A DNA stretch of 64,000 nt from Chloroflexota bacterium (lineage in GTDB: Bacteria; Chloroflexota; Anaerolineae; Anaerolineales; Villigracilaceae), in the NCBI GenBank assembly GCA_016234555.1, contig JACRBJ010000016.1, forward strand, positions 1 through 64,000, in the 5' to 3' direction. Shown here in pieces: positions 19,308 to 27,753 of this stretch. Within the stretch, counting starts at the first letter, position 1; the number at the start of each line of letters is the position of its first letter. The notes beneath the pieces were generated by a model. It worked only from the letters and a program-made list of their open reading frames with translations. It did not search any database and was not told the origin of the DNA. The position numbers and the translations under genes were made by a program.

Positions 19308-19919
19308 ATGTTGAAGAATTTATTTGTCAGTCGAAGCCAGAAAAAGGAAAACAAAAAGGTCGTTATCGTCTCAGGACTGCCGCGTTCCGGCACGTCCATG
19401 ATGATGAAGATGCTCGTCGAGGGCGGATTGCCCGCCGTGATGGATTCTCTGCGTCAGGCGGACGAGGACAATCCCAACGGCTACTTTGAGATCGAGGACG
19501 TGAAAGCCCTGAAGGACGGTCAAAGCCGGTGGATTTACGACGCCCCCGGCAAGGTGGTCAAGGTCATCTCGTATTTGCTCGAATTCCTCCCAAAAGATTT
19601 GGACTTCGACGTGATTTTCATGGACAGGGAAATTCATGAAGTGCTGGCTTCGCAAAAGAAGATGCTTGCACGCCGCAACGAAACCTCCCTGATTTCAGAT
19701 GAAGACATGGAAAAGCAATATCGCGACCACTTGAAAGCCGTCAAATACTGGCTGCCACGCCAGCCTAATGTGCGCGTGATGTATGTCAAATACGACCAGA
19801 TGGTCAAATCGCCGCAGACCCTCGTTCCGTCCATTCTTGAGTTTCTCAACCTGCCCTTGAATGCCGAAGCGATGACGGCAGTGCCGAACCCCTCCCTCTA
19901 TCGCAACCGCCAATCCTGA
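19308..19919 (+). CDS. Sulfotransferase-like P-loop protein
   Basis: Product of 203 residues with the 5'-phosphosulfate-type P-loop VIVSGLPRSGTSMMMKML near residue 19, as in PAPS-dependent sulfotransferases, and a later VRMYVKYDQMVKSPQ resembling the 3'-phosphate-binding region. It is shorter than most sulfotransferases (about 250-300). The ATG at 19308 is 16 bp after the phosphodiesterase gene; its ribosome site is weak, suggesting coupling. Sulfation of a sugar or lipid is a reasonable guess given the sulfatase-fold genes downstream, but it is not shown by the sequence. Confidence 0.65.
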   Translation: MLKNLFVSRSQKKENKKVVIVSGLPRSGTSMMMKMLVEGGLPAVMDSLRQADEDNPNGYFEIEDVKALKDGQSRWIYDAPGKVVKVISYLLEFLPKDLDFDVIFMDREIHEVLASQKKMLARRNETSLISDEDMEKQYRDHLKAVKYWLPRQPNVRVMYVKYDQMVKSPQTLVPSILEFLNLPLNAEAMTAVPNPSLYRNRQS

Positions 19920-19955
19920 CTCTGCAACCCATATTTTTGAACCCCTGGAGACCCT

Positions 19956-20702
19956 ATGTATAAACTTGTTCTCGTCCGTCATGGACAAAGCACCTGGAAT
20001 CTTGAAAACCGTTTCACCGGCTGGACTGATGTTGACCTGACCGACCTGGGTCGCGCCGAAGCGCACGAAGCGGGTGTGTTGCTGCGCGAGGGCGGCTATG
20101 ATTTCGATGTCGCCTACACCTCGGTTTTGAAGCGCGCCATCCGAACGCTTGGAGTTATTCAGGAGGAGCTGGATCGCGAGTGGCTGCCGGTGATCCGCGC
20201 CTGGCAGTTGAACGAAAGGCACTACGGCGCCTTGCAGGGACTGAACAAGGCGGAGACTGCCGAGAAGTTTGGCGAGGCGCAGGTGAAGGTCTGGCGCCGC
20301 TCCTATGATGTCCCGCCGCCTGCTCTCGAAGTGACCGACGAACGCCATCCCAAGTTCGACCGTCGCTATGCCTCGTTGACTCCCGAACAACTGCCCGCCA
20401 CCGAGTCGCTCAAGATCACGCTGGATCGCGTGCTGCCCTTCTGGCATTCCACACTCGCGCCTGAGATCAAATCGGGCAAGCGTGTCCTGCTGGTGGCGCA
20501 CGGCAACTCCATCCGCGCGCTGGTAAAATATCTCGATAACATCTCCGAAGCCGACATCACCGAGCTCAACATCCCCACTGGTTTGCCGCTCGTTTATGAA
20601 CTCGATGCGGACCTGAAACCCATCAAGAATTATTATCTCGGCGACCCCGAAGAAGCTGCGAAGAAGGCTGCCGCCGTTGCCAACCAGGCAAAGGTCAAGT
20701 AG
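19956..20702 (+). CDS. gpmA: 2,3-bisphosphoglycerate-dependent phosphoglycerate mutase
   Basis: Glycolytic enzyme of 248 residues interconverting 3- and 2-phosphoglycerate. The phosphohistidine motif [17 protein letters not shown] has His9, [11 protein letters not shown] carries the catalytic Glu and Arg, and [14 protein letters not shown] has the second histidine. All are as expected for the dPGM type. GGAG precedes the ATG. A housekeeping gene lying between the sulfotransferase-like gene and the membrane/sulfatase pairs. Confidence 0.95.
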   Translation: MYKLVLVRHGQSTWNLENRFTGWTDVDLTDLGRAEAHEAGVLLREGGYDFDVAYTSVLKRAIRTLGVIQEELDREWLPVIRAWQLNERHYGALQGLNKAETAEKFGEAQVKVWRRSYDVPPPALEVTDERHPKFDRRYASLTPEQLPATESLKITLDRVLPFWHSTLAPEIKSGKRVLLVAHGNSIRALVKYLDNISEADITELNIPTGLPLVYELDADLKPIKNYYLGDPEEAAKKAAAVANQAKVK

Positions 20703-20713
20703 CTGGAAATTTG

Positions 20714-21271
20714 ATGAAGCTGGCTAAATGGTTTGCCGGGCGATTGCCGAGTCGCCGGAATATTTTGGGCGTTTATGCGGTGATCGTTTTCCTGGTTTAT
20801 TCCTGGACATTAGCCACTTCATTTTACAAGCTCCCTTCCTGGCTCTTCTACCTGAACATTGGGCAGGTCCTGTCGATATATGCCTATGCCTTTTCAGCAG
20901 ATGTACTCGATAGTGTTCTGGCTCTGGCTGGCGTTCTTGTTCTTGACCTGACCCTTTTCCTTGCCTTGCGAAACGCGGAGGAATTTCAATCGCGTTCCAT
21001 CATCGTTGTTTTGGTCGCGCTGATTTCCTCCGCCGTACGCATCATATTTTTCCCCGACTACGAAGATATCAGCGGATTTTTGAGTGGAGAATTGACCTGG
21101 TGGTCAATTTCTTTGCCGCTTGGATTTCTTGCCGCAGTGGGTATTTCGAAAATCCGATGGGCGAGGAAAATTCTCGATGGCATTGCCGAACGCGCTGTTG
21201 TGTTTTTGTATATTTACCTTCCTTTGAGTCTGGTTTCCCTGCTGGTCGTTCTTATCCGTAACCTTTATTGA
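20714..21271 (+). CDS. Membrane protein, first copy of a duplicated pair
   Basis: A 185-residue integral membrane protein with about five helices, no family known to me. It is clearly related to the protein at 22855: both share a VYAVIVF.VYSWTL.TSFY.LPSW segment near the N-terminus, an IGQ(V/I)LS(I/M)YAYAF helix and a C-terminal AIAERA.VFLYIYLPLS block. The ATG at 20714 is preferred to the TTG three bases earlier. It precedes a Tat-exported sulfatase-like gene by 4 bp, as does its paralogue, so the pair probably works as a unit, for example a membrane anchor or partner for the exported enzyme. Confidence 0.7.
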   Translation: MKLAKWFAGRLPSRRNILGVYAVIVFLVYSWTLATSFYKLPSWLFYLNIGQVLSIYAYAFSADVLDSVLALAGVLVLDLTLFLALRNAEEFQSRSIIVVLVALISSAVRIIFFPDYEDISGFLSGELTWWSISLPLGFLAAVGISKIRWARKILDGIAERAVVFLYIYLPLSLVSLLVVLIRNLY

Positions 21272-21275
21272 TGTT

Positions 21276-22817
21276 ATGAAAAAACTTTCCCGACGTGATT
21301 TCCTGAAAATTGCCGGCGCATCGGCTGCGGGGTTGCTTGCGCCCGATCAATTATTTTCCATGGGGCGTGCCGGCGGCGACAGCCCAAATATTGTCGTCAT
21401 CCTATGCGACGCGTTTTCAGCGAGACACTTGTCCCTGTACGGTTATCCGCGCCAGACGACGCCCCACATCGACGCTTTTGCCGGTTATTCAACGGTCTAC
21501 CATAACCATTACAGCGGGGGTAATTTCACGACAACCGGCACGGCATCCTTTCTGACCGGGATGTACGGCTGGAAACACCGCGCCATTAATTACGGCGGTC
21601 TGGTTCACTCGGAACTTGCGGGATTCAATCCCTACACCCTGCTTGGAAACGAATATTTCCGTCTGGCATTCTCCCAGAATCCATGGCCTGACCGCCTGAT
21701 GGGACAATACCATTGGGATGTAGACCGCTTCCTGCCGCCCTCCGCTTATAGCCTGATGGACGATCCTCAACTGATAGAGTTGTTCAAGAATGACCGCACG
21801 CTTGCGTCGATTGCCATGGAGGATTTTATGCTTCCGGCACAGAACAGCGCGCCTGCGGGGTCGGTCCTGTTGGGCTATTTCAACAAAAGCAGGACGCTAA
21901 ATAACGCCAGTCGGAAACAAACGCTTGCGTACAACAATAATGGCATCCCTGAGATCATGGACCCCGGCTATTTGATTCCCTACCTGAACGAAAACGTTTA
22001 TGACGGGGTGCTTTTTGAGTTGAAGGAACTTGCTTTGAGGGGGCAGCCCTACTTTGCCTATTTCCATTTGTATTCGCCGCATTACCCCTATCGTCCGCAT
22101 GACAAGTATCGGCACCTCTTCCGTGATGACGGTTACAAACCCGCCGTAAAGCCGGAGCATCCTCTGGGATCCGGCTTGAAGGAAAACTTTTTGTCGGGGC
22201 AAAGGGACTTGTACGACAGGCAGATTGTGCAGGTCGACGATGAGTTCGGCAAATTGATCTCCGAACTGGACAGAAGTGATATTTTACAAAACTGCTGCCT
22301 GATTCTGACCTCGGACCACGGTGAACTCTTCGAGCGCGGATTTGTCGGTCATGGCTTCCAGTTGATGTACGAGCCGGTGCTTCAGGTCCCGCTCATCATC
22401 CATGCGCCCGGACAAATGGAGAGAAAAGATGTTTTCTCCCCGACCAGCAATATTGACATCCTGCCGAGTATCCTGTCCTTTGCGGGAAGGGTACAGCCGC
22501 CGGAACTTGACGGCAAACCCCTGCCTGGCTTCGGTGGACAGGAAGATGCAAATCGTCCCATTTTTTCACTGGTGGCGGTCGATAACCCCGCGTTCGCCGG
22601 GATCAAGAAGGCTGTTATTTCAATGCGTAAAGGTAGTTATAAATTGATTGCCTATCTGGGGTATGATGAGATGGAAAAGCCTTTTGAACTCTATCACCTG
22701 GAGAATGACCCGGATGAACTGGAAAATCTGGCGGCGAAAGACGTCGGTATATTGTCGCAAATGAAGGATGAACTTTTTGAGGTTCTGGATCAGGCTAATC
22801 GATCATTTGAAAATTGA
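21276..22817 (+). CDS. Tat-exported sulfatase-fold hydrolase, copy 1
   Basis: A 513-residue protein with an N-terminal twin-arginine signal (SRRDFLK, residues 5-11, then a hydrophobic alanine/glycine-rich stretch) and a sulfatase/alkaline-phosphatase domain: IVVILCDAFSARHLSLYGYPR, TSDHGELFERGFVGHG and a C-terminal ELYHLENDPDELENLA typical of sulfatases. The nucleophile position reads TTTGTASFLTG instead of C/S-x-P-x-R, so no formylglycine can form and a threonine would act. That suggests a phosphohydrolase or phosphotransferase rather than a true sulfatase. Paralogue of the product at 23436. Confidence 0.82.
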   Translation: MKKLSRRDFLKIAGASAAGLLAPDQLFSMGRAGGDSPNIVVILCDAFSARHLSLYGYPRQTTPHIDAFAGYSTVYHNHYSGGNFTTTGTASFLTGMYGWKHRAINYGGLVHSELAGFNPYTLLGNEYFRLAFSQNPWPDRLMGQYHWDVDRFLPPSAYSLMDDPQLIELFKNDRTLASIAMEDFMLPAQNSAPAGSVLLGYFNKSRTLNNASRKQTLAYNNNGIPEIMDPGYLIPYLNENVYDGVLFELKELALRGQPYFAYFHLYSPHYPYRPHDKYRHLFRDDGYKPAVKPEHPLGSGLKENFLSGQRDLYDRQIVQVDDEFGKLISELDRSDILQNCCLILTSDHGELFERGFVGHGFQLMYEPVLQVPLIIHAPGQMERKDVFSPTSNIDILPSILSFAGRVQPPELDGKPLPGFGGQEDANRPIFSLVAVDNPAFAGIKKAVISMRKGSYKLIAYLGYDEMEKPFELYHLENDPDELENLAAKDVGILSQMKDELFEVLDQANRSFEN

Positions 22818-22854
22818 TGAACTCTTTGTGTCTCCCATCCTGTTCTCAGAAAAA

Positions 22855-23427
22855 ATGGAAAAAGTGATGAAAACCATGAAACGTGCTGTTGGCGATTTTC
22901 CTGATTTTGGAAGTGTCCGAAACATATACGCTGTCATTGTCTTCATGGTCTATTCATGGACGCTACTTACTTCCTTCTATAATTTGCCTTCCTGGATGTT
23001 CTATTTAACAGTGGGACAGATTCTGTCGATGTATGCCTACGCTTTCTTGATGAACCTGGCGGAAAGCCTTTGCTTGCTGTTTGCTGTCATCTTCCTTGAG
23101 ATCACACTCTTCCGGATGTTGAAAAACCGGGAAGGCTTTCAGGTTCGGTCCATATTGTTGGTTCTGATTGTTTTCACTTCCATCACCTTCAGACTGATAT
23201 TGTTTAAGACCAGTGGCGAGACTGAAATGTTTTCGTCGGGACAAGAGTTAACCTGGTGGTTGCTCGTTCTTGTGCCGAGTCTGTTGCTCGTTGTGTTTCT
23301 TCCAAAAATAAATCTGATCAGAGGTTTTCTCGAGGCGATAGCCGAACGAGCCCTTGTTTTTCTGTATATTTACCTTCCACTAAGTTTTGTGTCAATTATT
23401 ATTGTGATTGCTCGCAACTTGTTATAG
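22855..23427 (+). CDS. Membrane protein, second copy of a duplicated pair
   Basis: A 190-residue paralogue of the protein at 20714, with the same order of helices and the same YSWTLLTSFYNLPSW and AERALVFLYIYLPLSFVS blocks. Several in-frame starts exist; ATG 22855 is chosen (others at 22867 and 22876), because the open frame further upstream runs back into the preceding gene. It is followed after 8 bp by the second sulfatase-like gene. The function is unknown. Confidence 0.7.
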   Translation: MEKVMKTMKRAVGDFPDFGSVRNIYAVIVFMVYSWTLLTSFYNLPSWMFYLTVGQILSMYAYAFLMNLAESLCLLFAVIFLEITLFRMLKNREGFQVRSILLVLIVFTSITFRLILFKTSGETEMFSSGQELTWWLLVLVPSLLLVVFLPKINLIRGFLEAIAERALVFLYIYLPLSFVSIIIVIARNLL

Positions 23428-23435
23428 GTGAATAA

Positions 23436-24971
23436 ATGTCCCAGATATCCAGACGTGATTTTCTCAAGGTTGCTGGTGTCATAGCTGCTGGCACACTTGC
23501 TTCTAGACAATTGATTTCGTTGGGGTCGACGGGTCGTCAGAACGCCAATGTCATTATTGTATTATGTGACTCATTGTCTGCCGCTCACCTATCCCTTCAT
23601 GGCTATCCCCGACCCGCGACTCCGAATATCGATGCCTTTGCAGGCATTTCGACTGTGTACCATCGGCATTATAGTGCGGGCAACTTTACCACCCCAGGAA
23701 CTGCCTCCATGCTAACCGGGATGCTCCCTTGGAAGCATCGCGCGATCAACCAGGGCGGATTGGTCAGGTCGGATGCTGTTTGCTGTAATCCTTACTCGCT
23801 TCTGGGTTCTGAATATAACAGGTTCGCCTTTTCACAAAACATTTGGGCTGATTATCTGCTTGGTCAGTTCAGCCGGGATATTGACCGTTTTTTGCCCCTT
23901 TATTCCCATTCCTTGCTGAAAGACGAAGACAGCAACCTAGAAAACATATTTTGGAACGATCACGCCCTGTCTTCAATGGCCATCAATGACTTTCTGATTC
24001 CGATGGGAGACGAGCCGGTAGGTACTGCCATTTTTGGATATTTTGGCAAGTTCAAATTTCTGGATAACGATGAGTATAAATCCGTACGATATTCCGGCGG
24101 CATTCCGCGTGCGATGAATAGTATCCCGTACCTTAATGAGGAGGTGTTTCAGGGTGTTTACAAGGAACTCTTAAAGCTCAACGCGGAGGAAAAACCATAT
24201 TTTTCGTATTTCCATCTGTGGTCTCCGCATGATCCTTATAAACCCCGCAATGATTTCAAGAACCTTTTTAAGGACGATGGTTATGCTCCTGTTCCAAAGC
24301 CAATTCATACCGATTCGCCGGGTTTTGACGAAGAGTATCTTGCGTCCCGACGGATCGTTTACGACAGGCAGGTTGCCCAGGTTGACTTTGAATTTGGAAA
24401 CCTAATCGAAAACCTCTCTGCAAGCGGCGTTCTTGAAAATAGTTATTTGATTTTCACCTCTGATCACGGTGAGCTTTTTGAACGTGGTTTCGTGGGACAC
24501 GGAAATCAGCTAATGTATGAACCAGTCCTCCATATCCCGTTGCTTGTCCATGCACCGGGACAGACCGGCAGGAAGGATGTGTTTTCCCTGACAAGTAATA
24601 TTGACCTTCTGCCGACGTTACTTTCCATTACAGGAAGGGAATTAAATTCCGACATTGATGGGGAGATGTTGCCCGGTCTTGGTGGTCAGGCGGATGAACA
24701 GCGCCCCATTTTCTCCGTATTTGCAATTGAAAATTCGGCGTTCGCTCCGATCAAAAAAGCGGTAATTACAATGCATAAACACACGTCGAAATTGATTGCC
24801 TATTTGGGGTATGATGACAAAGTTGCACAATCGTTCGAGTTGTACGACCTTGAGAGTGATCCTGAGGAATTAAACAATCTGGCTGCTAGGGATGTAAAAA
24901 CATTATCTGCCATGAAAGAGGAATTTTTTACGTATCTAAATGAAGCCAATCGACTGTTTGTCAGGAAGTAA
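23436..24971 (+). CDS. Tat-exported sulfatase-fold hydrolase, copy 2
   Basis: A 511-residue paralogue of the product at 21276 with the same layout: Tat signal SRRDFLK (residues 5-11), IIVLCDSLSAAHLSLHGYPRP, TSDHGELFERGFVGHGNQLMYEP and the sulfatase-type tail ELYDLESDPEELNNLA. The nucleophile region reads TTPGTASMLTG, again without the Cys/Ser-x-Pro-x-Arg formylglycine signature. Similarity is high along the full length but the nucleotide sequences have clearly diverged, so the duplication is not recent. Ends a four-gene run 20714-24971. Confidence 0.82.
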   Translation: MSQISRRDFLKVAGVIAAGTLASRQLISLGSTGRQNANVIIVLCDSLSAAHLSLHGYPRPATPNIDAFAGISTVYHRHYSAGNFTTPGTASMLTGMLPWKHRAINQGGLVRSDAVCCNPYSLLGSEYNRFAFSQNIWADYLLGQFSRDIDRFLPLYSHSLLKDEDSNLENIFWNDHALSSMAINDFLIPMGDEPVGTAIFGYFGKFKFLDNDEYKSVRYSGGIPRAMNSIPYLNEEVFQGVYKELLKLNAEEKPYFSYFHLWSPHDPYKPRNDFKNLFKDDGYAPVPKPIHTDSPGFDEEYLASRRIVYDRQVAQVDFEFGNLIENLSASGVLENSYLIFTSDHGELFERGFVGHGNQLMYEPVLHIPLLVHAPGQTGRKDVFSLTSNIDLLPTLLSITGRELNSDIDGEMLPGLGGQADEQRPIFSVFAIENSAFAPIKKAVITMHKHTSKLIAYLGYDDKVAQSFELYDLESDPEELNNLAARDVKTLSAMKEEFFTYLNEANRLFVRK

Positions 24972-25118
24972 TTCTTCTTTCCTCCGCTCATCCTGTTTGG
25001 AATCAGTATTGAGTATGAGGTGAATCACTTATGGTGTTTAGTGGACTTTATCGGTAATAACCCCCAAACCGATTCTGGGCGCTGATGAATGCAAAAAACG
25101 CGGATAACTTCTTCTCAA

Positions 25119-26954
25119 TCAGCGTAAATTTGCGTGAATCTGCGTCCCGATTTTATTTGAACAGGTATCCTGGCTGATTTTTAAGTTATCCATATCCTCA
25201 TCTTTAAATTTTGCATAATAAGAAACATCGGGCAGCAATTCGTAGTTCCCGCCGAAATATTTGTTCATAATGATGCGGAACGTGTTGACGGGAGAAATTC
25301 CATCATAGAGCATGTCGCTTCCGCCATTTGGTAGATAATACGCACTTAGTATACGGTTGCGACGTTCATCCCAAGTCCAGCCGTGATCCCCTTGAACAAC
25401 GATAATTGGCGGGATTTCAGATTTGACAATGATGCTTTGCAAAATTTTGGGAAGACTTTTGTTGACGAAAAGAATTTGGTCAAGATAACCCTGTGGCCCT
25501 TCAGCTTCGGGCCATCTGAAATCCCCTTCTGCAGTGAACACATACGGTTCATGAGTGATGTACAAATGGGCGTATACGAATTTTTTCCCTGGCATATCGG
25601 GAATTTGCTCGAGAATATCCAGATGATACAGGCTTTTCTGGTATTGTTTATAAAACCGATTGGAGAAAATATCATCCGTGAGAATGAGGCTTTTGAGAAA
25701 TGAAGGCAGATCATCTGTTGCCCTTTTGTAATGGTCGACATAATCAAGTGCCGGGCGCAAGGCAGTCGTCTCGAGAAAGATGAACAAAAAGTTTTGTGAA
25801 TCGATTTGTTGTCTATTGGAGTCGCCGGCGAACAGGTCATAGTAGTGGGAGGAATTCACCATGTTGAGGAATTCAAACCGTCCCTTAAAGGTGTACGTTT
25901 CATATCCTCTTTCCTTGAATATCCTCATTACAAGATTCTGCTGCAAGTAGGGAATGTAATCATAATAATTGGGGAGGTACTGCTGGTTGGGCGGCAGCTT
26001 GTCAAGATAGTTCATGTTCAATGTGGAGGTCAAGGAAGGAAGTGTTGCATGGTAATTGCTTTGAGTACAGGCGGGAAGGATAAACCCCATTGCCTTCATT
26101 TCATTGATGAACTCGGAATTATCGAAGCCAGTGACTTCCTGCAGGAGGTCAGCCCGACTGTACGCATCCAGAACTATGTAATAGACATCCGGGTCACTTG
26201 TCGAAACAGTCGATAGATCTTTTGGAGTATTTGAGGCCGCTTTGACGCCTGGATGTTGTATCGCCGAAAAAACAACCTGGGATATCGCCATGATGCAAAG
26301 TGCGCCCGTCATGACGTTTGCTCCCTTGGTAAATGCGCCGATGTCCTTCATCTTTGATGCAGTGAAAATTCCGACAACCAGAAGGACGATCCACAAAGCA
26401 CCCAGTCTGCGGTGGGTTTCCATGATTCGTCCAAATCCCTCACCTTCACTCATGATCCCGCTGACATGTCCGTATGAAAAGAATAGAAGAAGAGTAATAC
26501 TTGTGATTGCGGCAGCCCGCTCCAGGTTTGAGGGATTTTTTAAATTTGCCAGGATGATTTTTGGCTTTAGAATGTACATTGTGATTGCAGCGAGCGCGGT
26601 CATCCATACGGGAAATAGAAAACGATGCCTTGCGATATCGTTCAATAATGAATTTTTAAGAACAATGTACGCCATGTAGTACGACACTCCCATGGCAATC
26701 ACTACGGTGACAACTTTGACAAGTGCCTTCCATGATGATATCGACGTCCAAAATAGAATGGATAAAAAGGATAGGGCAAACAGCAAAATGATCACAAATG
26801 CCGAAATGGTAAATGACGATATGGTCGCAGAAAAAGTGGTCTGTTTGCTGTTGATGGTGTATAGCGCCAGAACAGGATATGCGCCAAGAAGTAATGTATG
26901 AAAAGGTGTTTCCCAGATGCTTATTTTATTGAACTTTTTTGGAATGGAGGACAT
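25119..26954 (-). CDS. Integral membrane sulfatase/phosphotransferase-fold protein
   Basis: A 611-residue protein with about seven to eight N-terminal membrane helices (residues 15-235) and a C-terminal external alkaline-phosphatase-superfamily domain. Key pieces are VYYIVLDAYSRADLL (metal Asp), ATLPSLTSTLNMNYLD (threonine at the nucleophile position) and VVQGDHGWTWDERRN. The layout resembles membrane phosphoethanolamine/phosphoglycerol transferases, but helix number and motifs differ, so transfer of a phospho-group to a surface glycan is only a suggestion. Convergent with the gene at 23436. Its last ten or so codons lie in an iterated repeat (25122-25151), so the natural C-terminus may have been replaced. 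Confidence 0.75.
   Translation of the reverse strand: MSSIPKKFNKISIWETPFHTLLLGAYPVLALYTINSKQTTFSATISSFTISAFVIILLFALSFLSILFWTSISSWKALVKVVTVVIAMGVSYYMAYIVLKNSLLNDIARHRFLFPVWMTALAAITMYILKPKIILANLKNPSNLERAAAITSITLLLFFSYGHVSGIMSEGEGFGRIMETHRRLGALWIVLLVVGIFTASKMKDIGAFTKGANVMTGALCIMAISQVVFSAIQHPGVKAASNTPKDLSTVSTSDPDVYYIVLDAYSRADLLQEVTGFDNSEFINEMKAMGFILPACTQSNYHATLPSLTSTLNMNYLDKLPPNQQYLPNYYDYIPYLQQNLVMRIFKERGYETYTFKGRFEFLNMVNSSHYYDLFAGDSNRQQIDSQNFLFIFLETTALRPALDYVDHYKRATDDLPSFLKSLILTDDIFSNRFYKQYQKSLYHLDILEQIPDMPGKKFVYAHLYITHEPYVFTAEGDFRWPEAEGPQGYLDQILFVNKSLPKILQSIIVKSEIPPIIVVQGDHGWTWDERRNRILSAYYLPNGGSDMLYDGISPVNTFRIIMNKYFGGNYELLPDVSYYAKFKDEDMDNLKISQDTCSNKIGTQIHANLR
25122..25151. repeat. Iterated 10-mer repeat at the 3' end of the membrane sulfatase gene
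   Basis: Three consecutive 10-mers GCGTAAATTT, GCGTGAATCT and GCGTCCCGAT share the GCGT start. They encode the C-terminal tail of the minus-strand gene and its stop lies just beyond them (25121-25119). The 147-bp space between this gene and the one ending at 24971 holds nothing else I recognise. Confidence 0.4.
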
Positions 26955-27029
26955 TGTTGGATTGTGTATTGATTGACGAGTTTGTTGGGATGCATTATTT
27001 GGAGTTTTCTCTCCGCTGTTGCCCCAATT

Positions 27030-27659
27030 TTATCCTCTTAGCGTGTACGCTGCAACCGAAAAGGCATTCGCCACGTTGAACGAACGTTTCTGCCCGCGCA
27101 TGGGGATGTAAAGGATGTGATCGGCAAGGTCGAGCAGTTCGGGATCGACCCCCGTCGCTTCATTGCCGACGACAAGCGCTACCCTGTCCGCTTTCATCGT
27201 TTTGACCTTCGATAACGCGATTGACCTTTTATCCTCTTCCAGCGCCAGGATGGTCCAGCCTTCCTTTTTCAACCCTTTGACCAATTGCACTGCATTGGGA
27301 TGGTACGACCAGGTGACATACTCCTCCGCACCGAGCGAAGTCTTTTGCACGGCATCCACCTCGGGCGTGGGCGTGATTCCGCACAGGTAGGCGTGGTTGA
27401 ATCCGAAACCATCTGCCGAGCGCAGGATCGAACCCACATTCCACGCCGAGCGGATATTATCCAGCAACACCGCCTTCATCCGCCCTTCCTCAACTCGTTT
27501 CCCGCCACTCTTTACTTCCCCGCTCACCTCTTTCTTCAACACAACCTCCGTTTCCCCCAAACATTTCGGGCAGCGCACGCCGAAGGCGTGACCCTCTGTC
27601 AGCGGGTAGCGCAGGTGACAACTCAGGCAGACGCGGATTTCAAAATGCAATGCAGTCAT
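27030..27659 (-). CDS. SpoU/TrmH-family RNA 2'-O-methyltransferase with N-terminal zinc ribbon
   Basis: A 209-residue protein. Residues 11-33 hold Cys11-x2-Cys14 and Cys30-x2-Cys33, a zinc ribbon. The rest is a SPOUT domain with the family motifs LLDNIRSAWNVGSILRSADG (motif 1), ALVVGNEATGVDPELLDLAD (motif 2) and IPMRGQKRSFNVANAFSVAAY (motif 3, knot). It should methylate a ribose 2'-OH in tRNA or rRNA; the zinc ribbon may help RNA binding. The start is the ATG at 27659; a TTG eight codons upstream is possible. Confidence 0.85.
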   Translation of the reverse strand: MTALHFEIRVCLSCHLRYPLTEGHAFGVRCPKCLGETEVVLKKEVSGEVKSGGKRVEEGRMKAVLLDNIRSAWNVGSILRSADGFGFNHAYLCGITPTPEVDAVQKTSLGAEEYVTWSYHPNAVQLVKGLKKEGWTILALEEDKRSIALSKVKTMKADRVALVVGNEATGVDPELLDLADHILYIPMRGQKRSFNVANAFSVAAYTLRG

Positions 27660-27753
27660 AGCTCCGATTATATCCCCCGTCAACCCGTTGCCTCGCCTGA
27701 ATTGCCCGACTCGTTAAATCACTCGAATCCCCCATCAAGCGGTAAAATCAAAT

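Noticed and set aside
21276..24971. Classical formylglycine sulfatases
   Set aside because: Neither enzyme has the Cys/Ser-x-Pro-x-Arg maturation motif; threonine is at the nucleophile position.
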